A DNA stretch of 64,000 nucleotides from Allosphingosinicella sp042666435 (GTDB lineage Bacteria; Pseudomonadota; Alphaproteobacteria; Sphingomonadales; Sphingomonadaceae), in the NCBI RefSeq assembly GCF_042666435.1, contig NZ_JBHTDC010000002.1, forward strand, positions 744,001-808,000, read 5' to 3'. The notes below the pieces were generated by a model. The model worked only from the letters and a program-made list of their open reading frames with translations, was not told where the DNA came from and ran no database searches. The translations under genes were made by a program, and so were the position numbers. The number at the start of each line of letters is the position of its first letter. The first letter of the stretch is position 1. Positions 18,630 through 26,370 of this stretch are shown piece after piece.

Positions 18630-18753
18630 GTAGCGACGAATGTGGCATTTTTCCAGCCGCCTTCCCGAACACCTTTCGACCTTTGTATCCGGCGTGGTGC
18701 GACCGAATGGCTCGTGAATATGTTATCAGCACGAAGAGCGAAGGAGTCGCGCG

Positions 18754-19119
18754 ATGAAGCAGCCGGACACCGCCCATCCGATAGAGATCAGCCCGTTCGG
18801 CGGCCGGGTCCGAATCCTGTTCGAAGGCGCGACGATCGCCGATTCGTCGCACGCGCTGAGGCTGGAGGAAGCGGATTATGCGGCCGTCTTCTACATACCC
18901 CGCGGCGACGTCCACATGGACGCGCTGACCCACAGCGGCAGGATCACCCATTGCCCCTATAAAGGCGACGCCAGCTATTTCACTCTCGTCGCCGGCGATG
19001 TTCGCGCCCGCGACGCCGTTTGGAGCTACGAGCACCCCTATCCGGCGGTGGCCGAGATCGCCGGATATCTGGCTTTCTATCCGGACAAGGTCGATATCGA
19101 GACGGTGCCGTTCGGCTGA
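18754..19119 (+). CDS. DUF427 domain protein
   Basis: 121 residues with AAGGAG eight bases before the ATG. The fold signature is the paired VRILFEGATIADSSHALRLEE segment and the DALTHSGRITHCPYKGDASYFTL segment with conserved Cys and Lys, then AVWSYEHPYPAVAEIAGYLAFYPDKV. This is a small beta-barrel family of unknown biochemical role, common in actinobacteria and alphaproteobacteria. It is monocistronic and divergent from rlmN. Confidence 0.88.
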   Translation: MKQPDTAHPIEISPFGGRVRILFEGATIADSSHALRLEEADYAAVFYIPRGDVHMDALTHSGRITHCPYKGDASYFTLVAGDVRARDAVWSYEHPYPAVAEIAGYLAFYPDKVDIETVPFG

Positions 19120-19153
19120 AGTTCCCCCTCGACGCGATCGACCTAGCGAGCCG

Positions 19154-19816
19154 TCAACAAGGCCCGCGCGCCAAGCCGGGTGTCCAGGGCCGTTCGCGGT
19201 ACCATTTGGTAATGATATATTTGACGCCAGCGAGCACCGGCATGCCCTGGTGCAGCGAGGCCATGTTGGGCTGCCCCGCTTCGTCGAGATTGTTCCAGAC
19301 GAGGAGGTTGCCTCGGCGCGGCTCGATGCGGACCTGGGCCGATGGAAACTGCGTGTGTCCGCCCTCCTCCACCGCGTTGAGGAACATCATCGCCGTCCAG
19401 CTTCGCTGCCCGCCGCTCGCCTCCTGCGCCGGCCAGTAGGCCTCGCTGGTGAAGAAGAAATCGTGGTGCGGCTTGAACTGCTGGCCGACGGCGTAACGCT
19501 GGCCCTGAATCGTCTCCCCATAAGCGGGATCGATGCCGATGACGGCGGCGATCTTCCTTTCCACCGTGCGCACCAGCGACCTGCTTGGGTCGAGGTTGCA
19601 ACTCTCGCTGGTGCGGAAATCGGGGTCGGCCTCCTCGGCGAGCAGCCGGCTCGGTTCCCGGTCAGCATCGATCAGCGCGATCAGCCCGCGGCATTCGCGC
19701 TCGTCCAGGAAGCCGCGGAGCAGGAACAGTTCTAGGCCGGGCGCCGGCACGCGGTAGATGTCCGGCCGCGCGCCGAGCCGCTCCCTCGCTGCCGTCGCCT
19801 GCTCGACCGCGCCCAT
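19154..19816 (-). CDS. Prolyl-4-hydroxylase-type 2OG-Fe(II) oxygenase
   Basis: 220 residues from ATG at 19816, 11 bases after the amidohydrolase stop. It has a P4H alpha-subunit-like core: His117-x-Asp119 in QQFKPHHDFF, AMMFLNAVEEGGHTQFP, then distal His189 in SLHQGMPV and Lys199 in GVKYIITKWYRERPW for 2-oxoglutarate. Bacterial members hydroxylate prolines of proteins such as EF-Tu or unknown targets. It has no signal peptide. It follows the amidohydrolase gene closely on the same strand. The longer frame would overlap that gene's end. Confidence 0.9.
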   Translation of the reverse strand: MGAVEQATAARERLGARPDIYRVPAPGLELFLLRGFLDERECRGLIALIDADREPSRLLAEEADPDFRTSESCNLDPSRSLVRTVERKIAAVIGIDPAYGETIQGQRYAVGQQFKPHHDFFFTSEAYWPAQEASGGQRSWTAMMFLNAVEEGGHTQFPSAQVRIEPRRGNLLVWNNLDEAGQPNMASLHQGMPVLAGVKYIITKWYRERPWTPGLARGPC

Positions 19817-19827
19817 CGCCGTCCTCG

Positions 19828-21099
19828 TCAATCGATGGTGCGGCCGCGCACCATTACCCAATCCACCGATTCCAGCGCCCTGATGTCCTCCAGCGGATTG
19901 CCGGAGACCGCGATCAGGTCCGCCGAATAGCCCGGGGCGATGCGGCCGACCTCATTCTCCATGTCGATCAGCTCGGCCGCTCCGGTGGTCGCCGACGCGA
20001 GCGCCTCGGCCGGGCTCATGCCGACCCGATCGACCAATTGGGCGAACTCCTCGGCGTTGCGGCCGTGGGGATAGACCGCGGAATCGGTGCCGAAGATGAC
20101 GGGGACGCCGGCGGCGCGCGCGGCGCGGGCGGCCTTGCCGACCTGGTCGAGAGTCATCCGCACCTTCTCCGCCACCGGCGGTGTGAACACGCCCTTGGCG
20201 AGCCCTTCGCGGATGCCGGTATAGGCCATCAGGGTCGGAACCAGCACGGAGCCATTGGCCTTCATCGCGGCAATGGCGTCGGCGTCGGCGAAGGTGCCAT
20301 GCTCGATCGAATCGACGCCCGCGCGCGCCGCCGCCTCGATGCCGCGCGCGCCATGGGCGTGGGCGGCGACCTTGAGGCCGAGGCTGTGTGCGGTATCGAC
20401 GATCGATTTCATCTCGGCGTCGGTGAAATGCTGGCCAAGGCCGCGCGCCTGCTGCGAGAGGACGCCGCCGGTGGCGGGAATCTTGATGAGGTCGGCGCCG
20501 GCGCGCGAGGCTTCGCGCACGCGGGCGGCGCATTCGACCGCGCCGGTGCAGGTGTTGCCGATCTCCAGCGCCTCGATCACTTCGGGGCGGAAGCCGGTGA
20601 TGTCGCCATGGCCGCCGATGATCGAGATGCCGGCGCCGGCCGAGAGGATGCGGGGGCCGGGGATGATTCCTTCGGCGGTGGCGCGGCGCAGCGCGAAGGC
20701 GACCTGCGGAAGGGCGCCGACGTCGCGAACGGTGGTGAAGCCGGCTTTGGCGGTCAGCAGCGCGTTCTTGACGCCGATCAGCGCCGACCATTCGTTGGAT
20801 TCGACCGCCTCGTCGCGGAAATCGCCGCCCGGGTCGCCGGAGAGATGGACATGGGTGTCGATCAGGCCGGGAAGCACCGTCTTGGAGGAAAGATCGATCA
20901 ACGTCGCACCGGCCGGCGCTGGCACATGGCCCTCGGCGATGCCGCCGATCCGGCCATCGACGATGGTGATCGTCGCCGGACCGGTCGCCGGGCGCGAGGC
21001 GTCGGCGATCAGCTGCCCGGCATGGACGACGACAGTTTCCGCCATGGCGGGCGCGGCAACAAGACAAGCGGAAAGGATGAACGGCACGGCGAAACGCAT
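19828..21099 (-). CDS. Secreted metal-dependent amidohydrolase (imidazolonepropionase / prolidase-like)
   Basis: 423 residues. A signal peptide with cleavage after PAMA (about residue 20) is followed by a small beta-sandwich and a TIM barrel. The metal ligands are readable: HVH in GLIDTHVHLSG (about 82-92), a Lys in ADLIKIPATGG that would be carboxylated, HAHG, IEHGTF and the Asp of IFGTDSAVYPHG. The C-terminal GRIAPGYSADLIAVSGNPLEDI closes the family pattern. Homologues hydrolyse dipeptides or similar amides in the periplasm. The substrate is not predictable from sequence alone. Confidence 0.9.
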   Translation of the reverse strand: MRFAVPFILSACLVAAPAMAETVVVHAGQLIADASRPATGPATITIVDGRIGGIAEGHVPAPAGATLIDLSSKTVLPGLIDTHVHLSGDPGGDFRDEAVESNEWSALIGVKNALLTAKAGFTTVRDVGALPQVAFALRRATAEGIIPGPRILSAGAGISIIGGHGDITGFRPEVIEALEIGNTCTGAVECAARVREASRAGADLIKIPATGGVLSQQARGLGQHFTDAEMKSIVDTAHSLGLKVAAHAHGARGIEAAARAGVDSIEHGTFADADAIAAMKANGSVLVPTLMAYTGIREGLAKGVFTPPVAEKVRMTLDQVGKAARAARAAGVPVIFGTDSAVYPHGRNAEEFAQLVDRVGMSPAEALASATTGAAELIDMENEVGRIAPGYSADLIAVSGNPLEDIRALESVDWVMVRGRTID

Positions 21100-21162
21100 G
21101 AAAAGCCCCCTGACAGACCGGAAGCCCGCAATGCTGCGTCAGGTAGCCTGCCGTTTACAAGC

Positions 21163-21198
21163 AAAAAGCCCGGAGCGTCGCTGGGACGCCCCGGGCCT
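21163..21198 (-). terminator. Rho-independent terminator of the RcnB-family gene
   Basis: On the minus strand a GC-rich stem (GCCCGGGGCGTCC pairing with GGACG/GACGCTCCGGGC, loop around 21182) is followed by TTTTTGC. It lies about 30 bases past the stop of the gene at 21227 and before the amidohydrolase start. Confidence 0.75.
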
Positions 21199-21226
21199 TG
21201 CTTTCGGCGGATGCCGGCCTTCCGGG

Positions 21227-22030
21227 TTACCAGAAGAAGTCGTGGATCACGTCGACCACTTCGCCGGTGTAGACATCCACCAGCAGCACATCGTCATAAT
21301 AACGGACCCACCGCGTGCCCTGATAAGCCGGGGGCAGGCGATACTGCCACGGATCGTTGATCCAGTAGCGGTCGGCGAGGAACGCCGAGCCCAGGAACAG
21401 GCCGATCGAGAAGCGGTTGTAGCTGTGGTTCCGGTAGGGCGCATAATAATTCCCGCGCCGGTACAGGTTGCGGTTGGTGTAGCGATAACGCTGCCAATCG
21501 TAGCGATTATCGTTGCGCCAGCCGCGGTTCCACAAGCGGTTCCACTGGCGCCGGTCCTGACGAACCTCGCGACGGTCCTGACGGAAATCGCGCCGATCCT
21601 CGCGGCGGTCCTGCCTCACCTCGCGGCGATCCTCGCGCCGGTCCTGGCGCACGTCGCGGCGACGGTCCTGACGGTTGTCGATCCGCGCATCCCGTCGCAC
21701 CTCGCGCCGATCCTGGCGATTCTCGACCCGGGCGTCGCGACGCACCTCGCGTCGATCCTGGCGATTCTCGACCCGGGCGTCGCGACGGACGTCGCGGCGC
21801 TCTTCGCGATTCTCGGTCCGTGCTTCCTGGCGGACCTGACGGCGACCCTGCCGGTTCTCGGTCCGCGCTTCCTGGCGGACCTGGCGTCGATCCTGGCGCT
21901 GGGCCTTCTGCGCCCGCTCCTGGCGCTGCTCGGCGCGGGAATCGCGGTTGTCGCGGCTTTGGGCCGAGGCGGATGCGAGCGGCGTCACTGCCGTCGCGGT
22001 TATCAATAGTCCAATCAATGCCCTTCGCAT
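21227..22030 (-). CDS. RcnB family secreted protein with Arg-rich repeat region
   Basis: 267 residues from ATG at 22030. It has a signal peptide (MRRALIGLLITATAVTPLASASA), then about 140 residues made of RQDRREVR- and RQEARTENR-like units, then an RcnB domain at the C-terminus (RFSIGLFLGSAFL, YRLPPAYQGTRWVRYYDDVLLVDVYTGEVVDVIHDFFW). RcnB proteins are periplasmic and influence nickel/cobalt homeostasis in enterobacteria. In sphingomonads the role is less clear. The repeat is encoded by near-identical DNA units around 21560-21900, so its length probably varies between strains. The strong positive charge could bind nucleic acid, lipopolysaccharide or peptidoglycan. Confidence 0.88.
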   Translation of the reverse strand: MRRALIGLLITATAVTPLASASAQSRDNRDSRAEQRQERAQKAQRQDRRQVRQEARTENRQGRRQVRQEARTENREERRDVRRDARVENRQDRREVRRDARVENRQDRREVRRDARIDNRQDRRRDVRQDRREDRREVRQDRREDRRDFRQDRREVRQDRRQWNRLWNRGWRNDNRYDWQRYRYTNRNLYRRGNYYAPYRNHSYNRFSIGLFLGSAFLADRYWINDPWQYRLPPAYQGTRWVRYYDDVLLVDVYTGEVVDVIHDFFW

Positions 22031-22140
22031 CTTCAGTCTCCATCCAGACGGCAAGGCGTAAGTCGCCACCGGTTGCAATGACTTGTGCACCATTCAAGGT
22101 GAGCCGTTGCTGAACTTCGCTGCAAGCATAATGAAAGGAT

Positions 22141-22704
22141 TCACTCGTCTTGGCCAGCAGGCCTGTCGGCGGGGATATGGAACGCCGGAACTTGCCGGGC
22201 CGCGTCGGAGGGATCGATTCCCGGCGGCGGGGCGGCGGCGATCCTTTCCCGTCCCGCCTTGACCCTTCCCGCTCTGCGAATCGCGGCCTTGACGCGGGGA
22301 TAGGTGCCGCAGCGGCAAATGTTGGTGATGGCGGCGTCGATATCGGCGTCGGTCGGGCTCGGATTCTTCGCGATCAGCGCCGCCGCCGCCATGATCATTC
22401 CCGGCTGGCAATAGCCGCATTGCGGCACCGAGTCGGCCACCCATGCCTGCTGGACCGGATGCGACCGGTCGCGCGACAGCGATTCGATGGTCGTGACGAA
22501 ACTCCCCTCGACCGCGGCGATGGTCACGGTGCAGCTCCTGACCGCTTCGCCGTCGATATGGACGGTGCAGGCCCCGCAATGGCCGGTGCCGCAGCCATAT
22601 TTGGTGCCGGTGAGGTTGGAGGCGTCCCTCAGCGCCCAAAGCAAGGGCGTGTCCGGATCCATACGATAATGGACGGGTTGGCCGTTCACGGTGAATCGGG
22701 TCAT
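22141..22704 (-). CDS. (2Fe-2S)-binding small subunit of a xanthine-dehydrogenase-family enzyme (IorA-like)
   Basis: 187 residues with two iron-sulfur clusters. The plant-ferredoxin-like cluster uses Cys38, 43, 46 and 58 (KYGCGTGHCGACTVHIDG, SCTV). The second uses Cys96, 99, 130 and 132 (PQCGYCQPGMIM, NICRCGTYPR). This is the electron-transfer subunit of molybdopterin hydroxylases such as isoquinoline 1-oxidoreductase or aldehyde dehydrogenase. Unusually, no molybdopterin large subunit is adjacent: rcnB is downstream and rpsU is divergent. It has an extra C-terminal tail of about 40 residues rich in Pro and Ala. Confidence 0.9.
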   Translation of the reverse strand: MTRFTVNGQPVHYRMDPDTPLLWALRDASNLTGTKYGCGTGHCGACTVHIDGEAVRSCTVTIAAVEGSFVTTIESLSRDRSHPVQQAWVADSVPQCGYCQPGMIMAAAALIAKNPSPTDADIDAAITNICRCGTYPRVKAAIRRAGRVKAGRERIAAAPPPGIDPSDAARQVPAFHIPADRPAGQDE

Positions 22705-22910
22705 GGCCGGACCTTAGGGGCAGAGGGGCTTCCAAGGGAAGGGCGACCGCGAGGCATTGGCGCTTGAAAACGGCCCCTCCCGCTGGTAACGGGCACGGCA
22801 ACGGCGCGGGAACTGTTTCGCGACGAACCTATTCTATTGGTATTGACGGCCTTTATGCGAGACGGTCCGCGGACCGCAAAGGCTCATGAATCGGAGAGTG
22901 ACGACCGCTT

Positions 22911-23117
22911 ATGCAAATCATCGTTCGCGACAATAATGTCGACCAGGCGCTGCGAGCGCTCAAGAAGAAGCTCCAGCGTGAAGGCGTCTACCGCGAGATG
23001 AAGCTGCGCCGCCACTACGAAAAGCCCTCGGAAAAGCGCGCCCGCGAGCGCGCCGCCGCGGTTCGCCGCGCCCGCAAGCTCGAACGCAAGCGCCTGGAGC
23101 GCGACGGCATTCGCTGA
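22911..23117 (+). CDS. rpsU: 30S ribosomal protein S21
   Basis: 68 residues: MQIIVRDNNVDQALRALKKK, REGVYREMKLRRHYEKPSEKR and a very basic C-terminus match S21 throughout. S21 acts at the mRNA-anti-SD end of the 30S platform during initiation. The preceding 200 bases (22705-22910) hold no gene. A TATTGACGG motif at about 22840 may belong to its promoter, but I see no clear -10. Confidence 0.96.
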   Translation: MQIIVRDNNVDQALRALKKKLQREGVYREMKLRRHYEKPSEKRARERAAAVRRARKLERKRLERDGIR

Positions 23118-23121
23118 CGCA

Positions 23122-23150
23122 TTCATCCCTGTGCGAGACACGGGGATGAA
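23122..23150 (+). terminator. Strong hairpin after rpsU
   Basis: TTCATCCCTGTG pairs with CACGGGGATGAA around a CGAGA loop, a 12-bp stem with one wobble, five bases past the rpsU stop. What follows (CTTCTAACT) has few Ts, so it is either a weak terminator or an mRNA-stabilising or processing hairpin ahead of the FKBP gene, whose start is 21 bases further on. Confidence 0.6.
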
Positions 23151-23171
23151 CTTCTAACTCTGGAGCCCGCA

Positions 23172-23678
23172 ATGTCCGTCACAGCCGTTCCGATTCGCCC
23201 GATCAGGAAGGGTTCCGTGACCAAGCTGTGGGTCGGGCTTGGCGCGCTCGGCCTCGCCGCCGGCGCGCTCGCCTGGGCCGGCACGGCGGGCCAGCATTTC
23301 ATCACCACCGAATCGGGCCTGCAATATCGGGTGATCGAGCCCGGCGAAGGACCCAGCCCCGGGCCTGACGACGTCGCCCTGATCGACTATACGGGCCGGC
23401 TCGAGGACGGGACGGTGTTCGACACCAGCGAGGGCAAGCAGCCGATCCCGCTGCCGGTCGGCCCCGGAGGATCGATCCCCGGTTTCTCCGAAGGCATGCA
23501 GCTGATGAGCAAGGGCGCGACCTACCGGCTCCGCATCCCCTACGAGCTCGCTTACGGCGCCGAGGGACGGCCTCCGGTGATTCCGCCCAAGGCCGACCTC
23601 GAATTCGACGTGACCCTGATCGACTTCGTGCCGATGTCGGCTCTCCAGGGCATGGGCGCGCCGCCGCCGGGCATGTGA
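23172..23678 (+). CDS. FKBP-type peptidyl-prolyl cis-trans isomerase, membrane-anchored
   Basis: 168 residues. One N-terminal hydrophobic helix (about 19-38, KLWVGLGALGLAAGALAWAG) acts as an uncleaved anchor or signal, so the catalytic domain is periplasmic. The FKBP core is complete: SGLQYRVIEPGEG, VALIDYTGRLEDGTVFDTS, IPGFSEGMQLMSKGATYRLRIP, YELAYG and LEFDVTLIDF. It accelerates Xaa-Pro isomerisation during folding of exported proteins. It probably shares a transcript with rpsU. Confidence 0.93.
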   Translation: MSVTAVPIRPIRKGSVTKLWVGLGALGLAAGALAWAGTAGQHFITTESGLQYRVIEPGEGPSPGPDDVALIDYTGRLEDGTVFDTSEGKQPIPLPVGPGGSIPGFSEGMQLMSKGATYRLRIPYELAYGAEGRPPVIPPKADLEFDVTLIDFVPMSALQGMGAPPPGM

Positions 23679-23682
23679 CCGG

Positions 23683-24756
23683 TCAGGGCTCGGGCGCGCC
23701 GCCCGCCAGCCCGCTTTCCTCTTTGGATTTCTGCTCCAGCGCCGCCTTTATCATGGCGACGATCGGATCGGCCAAAGCGAGGCCCATGAGCCCAAAAAGG
23801 GCGCCGAACAGCAATTGCGCGCCGAGCACCAGCGCCGGCGCCAGGTCCACCGTCTTCCTCGCGACGTAGGGGACGATAAGATAGCCGTCGACGAACTGGA
23901 CGGCGAGATAGACGCCGATCGCCCAGATACCGGTCTCCACGCCCGCGCTGAAGCCGACCAGCACGATCAGCACGCCCGAAATGATCGCGCCGATGTTGGG
24001 AATGAAGGCGAGCAGGCCGGTGAGAATGCCGAGCAAAGCCGCCATCGGCACGCCTCCGGCCCACAGCAGCAGCCAGGTGCCGACGCCTTCCACCGCCATG
24101 CCGAGCAATCGCCCGGCCATCAGCCTGCGCAAGGTGTAGCCCATATGCGCGGCGGTGCGGTAGAAGGTGTCGCGGCTCCGCAAGGGCAGCATCCAGGCGA
24201 CGCCGCGCTCGTACAGACGCGGCTCGATCGCGATGAAGATGCCGATGACGAGGATCATTACCATCGAGGTGACCGCGCCCAGAGCGCTGCCGACGGCGGT
24301 GGTCAGCCGGCCGAGCGAGCCCATCAATTGCTGGCTCAGCTGATTGACCTCCGCCCCGCCCTGAACGAGACCGAGCGTGTTGCCCCAGGCGAGGATGCGG
24401 TTGATCTGGACCGTGACCACCTGGCGCAAGTTCTCGGCCTGAGCGGCGAGCTCGAAGCCGGCGAAGACGATCGTCCAGACGACGAAGGCGATCGCGGCGA
24501 GCGTGACCAGCGCCAGCCTGAGCCCGCGGGCGATCGGCAGCACCCGCCCCAGAAGGCGCGCGCCGCCGTCGAGCATCGCCGCCAGCACGATGCCGGCGAA
24601 GATGAGCAGAAGCGGCTGGGCGAGGAACGCGATCAGCGCGATGGCCACCGCCAGGCCGAGCCAGACCGCCGCTTTCTTCAGTTCGTCGCGAATCATCGGA
24701 TCGCGAAATTCGGTCGGCCCCCGTTTCTCGACGTGCGTTGGGGGCGTGTCGCTCAT
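23683..24756 (-). CDS. AI-2E family transporter (TqsA/PerM family)
   Basis: 357 residues with about eight membrane spans: three or four at the N-terminus (about 30-100), a long amphipathic middle part, and a C-terminal cluster including GGVPMAALLGILTGLLAFIPNIGAIISG and QFVDGYLIVPYVA, the family signature. Members export autoinducer-2 or act as Na+/H+ antiporters. The function here is not specified. Its start overlaps the lepB stop by four bases, and it is the last gene of the pyrE-pdxJ-acpS-lepB operon. Confidence 0.92.
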   Translation of the reverse strand: MSDTPPTHVEKRGPTEFRDPMIRDELKKAAVWLGLAVAIALIAFLAQPLLLIFAGIVLAAMLDGGARLLGRVLPIARGLRLALVTLAAIAFVVWTIVFAGFELAAQAENLRQVVTVQINRILAWGNTLGLVQGGAEVNQLSQQLMGSLGRLTTAVGSALGAVTSMVMILVIGIFIAIEPRLYERGVAWMLPLRSRDTFYRTAAHMGYTLRRLMAGRLLGMAVEGVGTWLLLWAGGVPMAALLGILTGLLAFIPNIGAIISGVLIVLVGFSAGVETGIWAIGVYLAVQFVDGYLIVPYVARKTVDLAPALVLGAQLLFGALFGLMGLALADPIVAMIKAALEQKSKEESGLAGGAPEP

Positions 24757-25646
24757 TCGGAAGGAATTGTGTCTTCGGGATGCAGGGAATCGCCGGCCCG
24801 GCCGCCGCGCAGCGCGGTGAACCAGCTGATCGGATTCAGATATTCCGAGGTTCCGTCGAGCGAGAAGGTGATGAACTCGGCGCGGCCGCCGATATTCTCA
24901 TAAGGAACCGGCCCGCCCAGCCCCTGCTGCTCGAGCGGCACACGGCTGTCCGCCGATTTGTCGCGATTGTCGCCCATCAGGAAGACATGGTCCTCGGGAA
25001 CCCGCAGCTTGGCGAAGTCGTCGACCGGGAAATATCCCATGTCGATCGTGTCGTAGGCGCGTCCGTTGGGCAGCGTCTCACGGAAGACGGGAAGGCGGCA
25101 AAAGGCGTCGCCATTCGCGGCCGGCACCCGCGCGCCGGGGAATTCGCCGGGGAAGCAGGGCACATTCTCGTCGATCGGGATCATCGTCGCCGGCCGTTCC
25201 TCGCGCTTCACCGGCACGCCGTTGATGAACAGTTGGCCGCCGATCATCTCGAGCTCGTCGCCGGGCAGGCCGATGACCCGCTTGATATAGTCGGCGCTCT
25301 GCCCCGGAGGCGTCACGATGACGATGTCGCCGCGCTCGGGGAGCGAGCCGAATAGGCGCCCCTCCATGCGCGGCAATATGTGGAAGCTGGGGGACACCCA
25401 CGACCAGCCATAAGGAAATTTGCTGACCACCAGCCGGTCGCCCTTCAAGAGCACCGGCATCATCGATTCGGACGGGATATAGAATGGCTTGGCGATGAAG
25501 CTGTGAAAGGCGAGCACGGCCAGGATCAGCCAGAAGATCGCCTTCAGCTCGCCCCACCAGTCGGTGCCGCCGCTCTTGCTCGCGGCCTTCTTGCTCTTCG
25601 TCGGGTCTGTGTCAGTCATCGCGATGACGGGATCGCTGTCGCTCAC
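24753..25646 (-). CDS. lepB: Signal peptidase I
   Basis: 297 residues. One membrane helix (about 35-52) is followed by the periplasmic protease domain. Catalytic Ser61 lies in YIPSESMMPVL and the general-base Lys122 in DYIKRVIGLPGD. Box E is MGDNRDKSADSR. It removes signal peptides from Sec- and Tat-exported preproteins. Both ends overlap neighbours by four bases (acpS and the AI-2E family gene). A second in-frame ATG at 25619 is possible, but the overlap favours 25646. Confidence 0.96.
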   Translation of the reverse strand: MSDSDPVIAMTDTDPTKSKKAASKSGGTDWWGELKAIFWLILAVLAFHSFIAKPFYIPSESMMPVLLKGDRLVVSKFPYGWSWVSPSFHILPRMEGRLFGSLPERGDIVIVTPPGQSADYIKRVIGLPGDELEMIGGQLFINGVPVKREERPATMIPIDENVPCFPGEFPGARVPAANGDAFCRLPVFRETLPNGRAYDTIDMGYFPVDDFAKLRVPEDHVFLMGDNRDKSADSRVPLEQQGLGGPVPYENIGGRAEFITFSLDGTSEYLNPISWFTALRGGRAGDSLHPEDTIPSE

Positions 25647-26059
25647 CCTGTTGCTCCTTGTACCGGGCTGGCGGTGATGACGACGACGGCCAGAGCGAAC
25701 GGATGATCGTCGGTCATCGTCAGATGGATGGATGCGGCGTGGCCTTGTGGAATCATGTCGTCAAGTCTCTGCTTCGCTCCGCCGCTGAGCGCAAGCGTGG
25801 GCTCGCCCGACGCTTTATTGACGACGCCTATATCCTTCATGAACACGCCGCGTTTGAAGCCGGTGCCGACCGCCTTGGAAAAAGCCTCCTTGGCGGCGAA
25901 GCGCTTGGCGTAGGTGCCGGCGCGGGTGAACGGCCGGCTCGCCGCCTTGGCGCGCTCGACGTCGGTGAAGACGCGGGCCTCGAACTTCTCGCCGAAGCGA
26001 TCGAGGGAGCGCTGGATGCGCTCGATGTTGCACAGGTCGGATCCGATGCCGATGATCAC
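25643..26059 (-). CDS. acpS: Holo-[acyl-carrier-protein] synthase
   Basis: 138 residues from GTG at 26059. The longer open frame upstream is the neighbouring membrane-protein gene out of frame. It starts IIGIGSDLCNIERI with the Mg-binding Asp, and has the RFAAKEAFSKAVGTG motif with the second metal Glu. It transfers 4'-phosphopantetheine from CoA to apo-ACP, activating fatty-acid synthesis. It overlaps the gene before it (GTGA) and lepB after it (ATGA), so translation is coupled. Confidence 0.95.
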   Translation of the reverse strand: MIIGIGSDLCNIERIQRSLDRFGEKFEARVFTDVERAKAASRPFTRAGTYAKRFAAKEAFSKAVGTGFKRGVFMKDIGVVNKASGEPTLALSGGAKQRLDDMIPQGHAASIHLTMTDDHPFALAVVVITASPVQGATG

Positions 26060-26370
26060 CAGAAGACCCACCGCCAATAAATGGCAGACAATAACAGGCC
26101 CATTACCACTACCGGACCGGTAAGTAGGACGAAAGCGATTACGTATTTGCTTCTGTGCGCTGCCAAGAGCGATTTCCCGACCAGCACTAGGCTCACGATC
26201 GATGGTAAGAGACAGAGGAGAAGAATGTTTAGCCAATTCCGCCACCAGGGGTTGGCAGGCCAGCCAAAACTAACCACGCTCAACCACGAAGAAACCCAAA
26301 AAAGGGTGGCCGCAGAGACTGATACCGCTAACCCATACAGGAGAAACCGTATCGTGGCGGCGCGCGTCAT
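26056..26370 (-). CDS. Small three-span membrane protein of unknown function
   Basis: 104 residues from ATG at 26370, sharing one base with the pdxJ stop (TGATG) and overlapping acpS by four bases. Three hydrophobic segments are seen (about 10-35, 45-67 and 76-100), with a Trp-rich loop PANPWWRNWL and a closing YWRWVFW. I recognise no family. The region 26080-26345 is visibly less GC-rich than its neighbours, so this gene may be a later insertion into a conserved pdxJ-acpS junction. The tight overlaps on both sides nonetheless indicate real translation. Confidence 0.75.
   Translation of the reverse strand: MTRAATIRFLLYGLAVSVSAATLFWVSSWLSVVSFGWPANPWWRNWLNILLLCLLPSIVSLVLVGKSLLAAHRSKYVIAFVLLTGPVVVMGLLLSAIYWRWVFW

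Noticed and set aside
19585..21360. A 591-codon plus-strand open frame opposite the amidohydrolase.
   Set aside because: A shadow of a gene with signal peptide and intact metal ligands on the minus strand.
21560..21900. Short tandem DNA repeats that at first glance resemble a CRISPR-like array.
   Set aside because: The units are in frame, lack unique spacers of constant length, and encode the RQDRR region of the RcnB-family protein.
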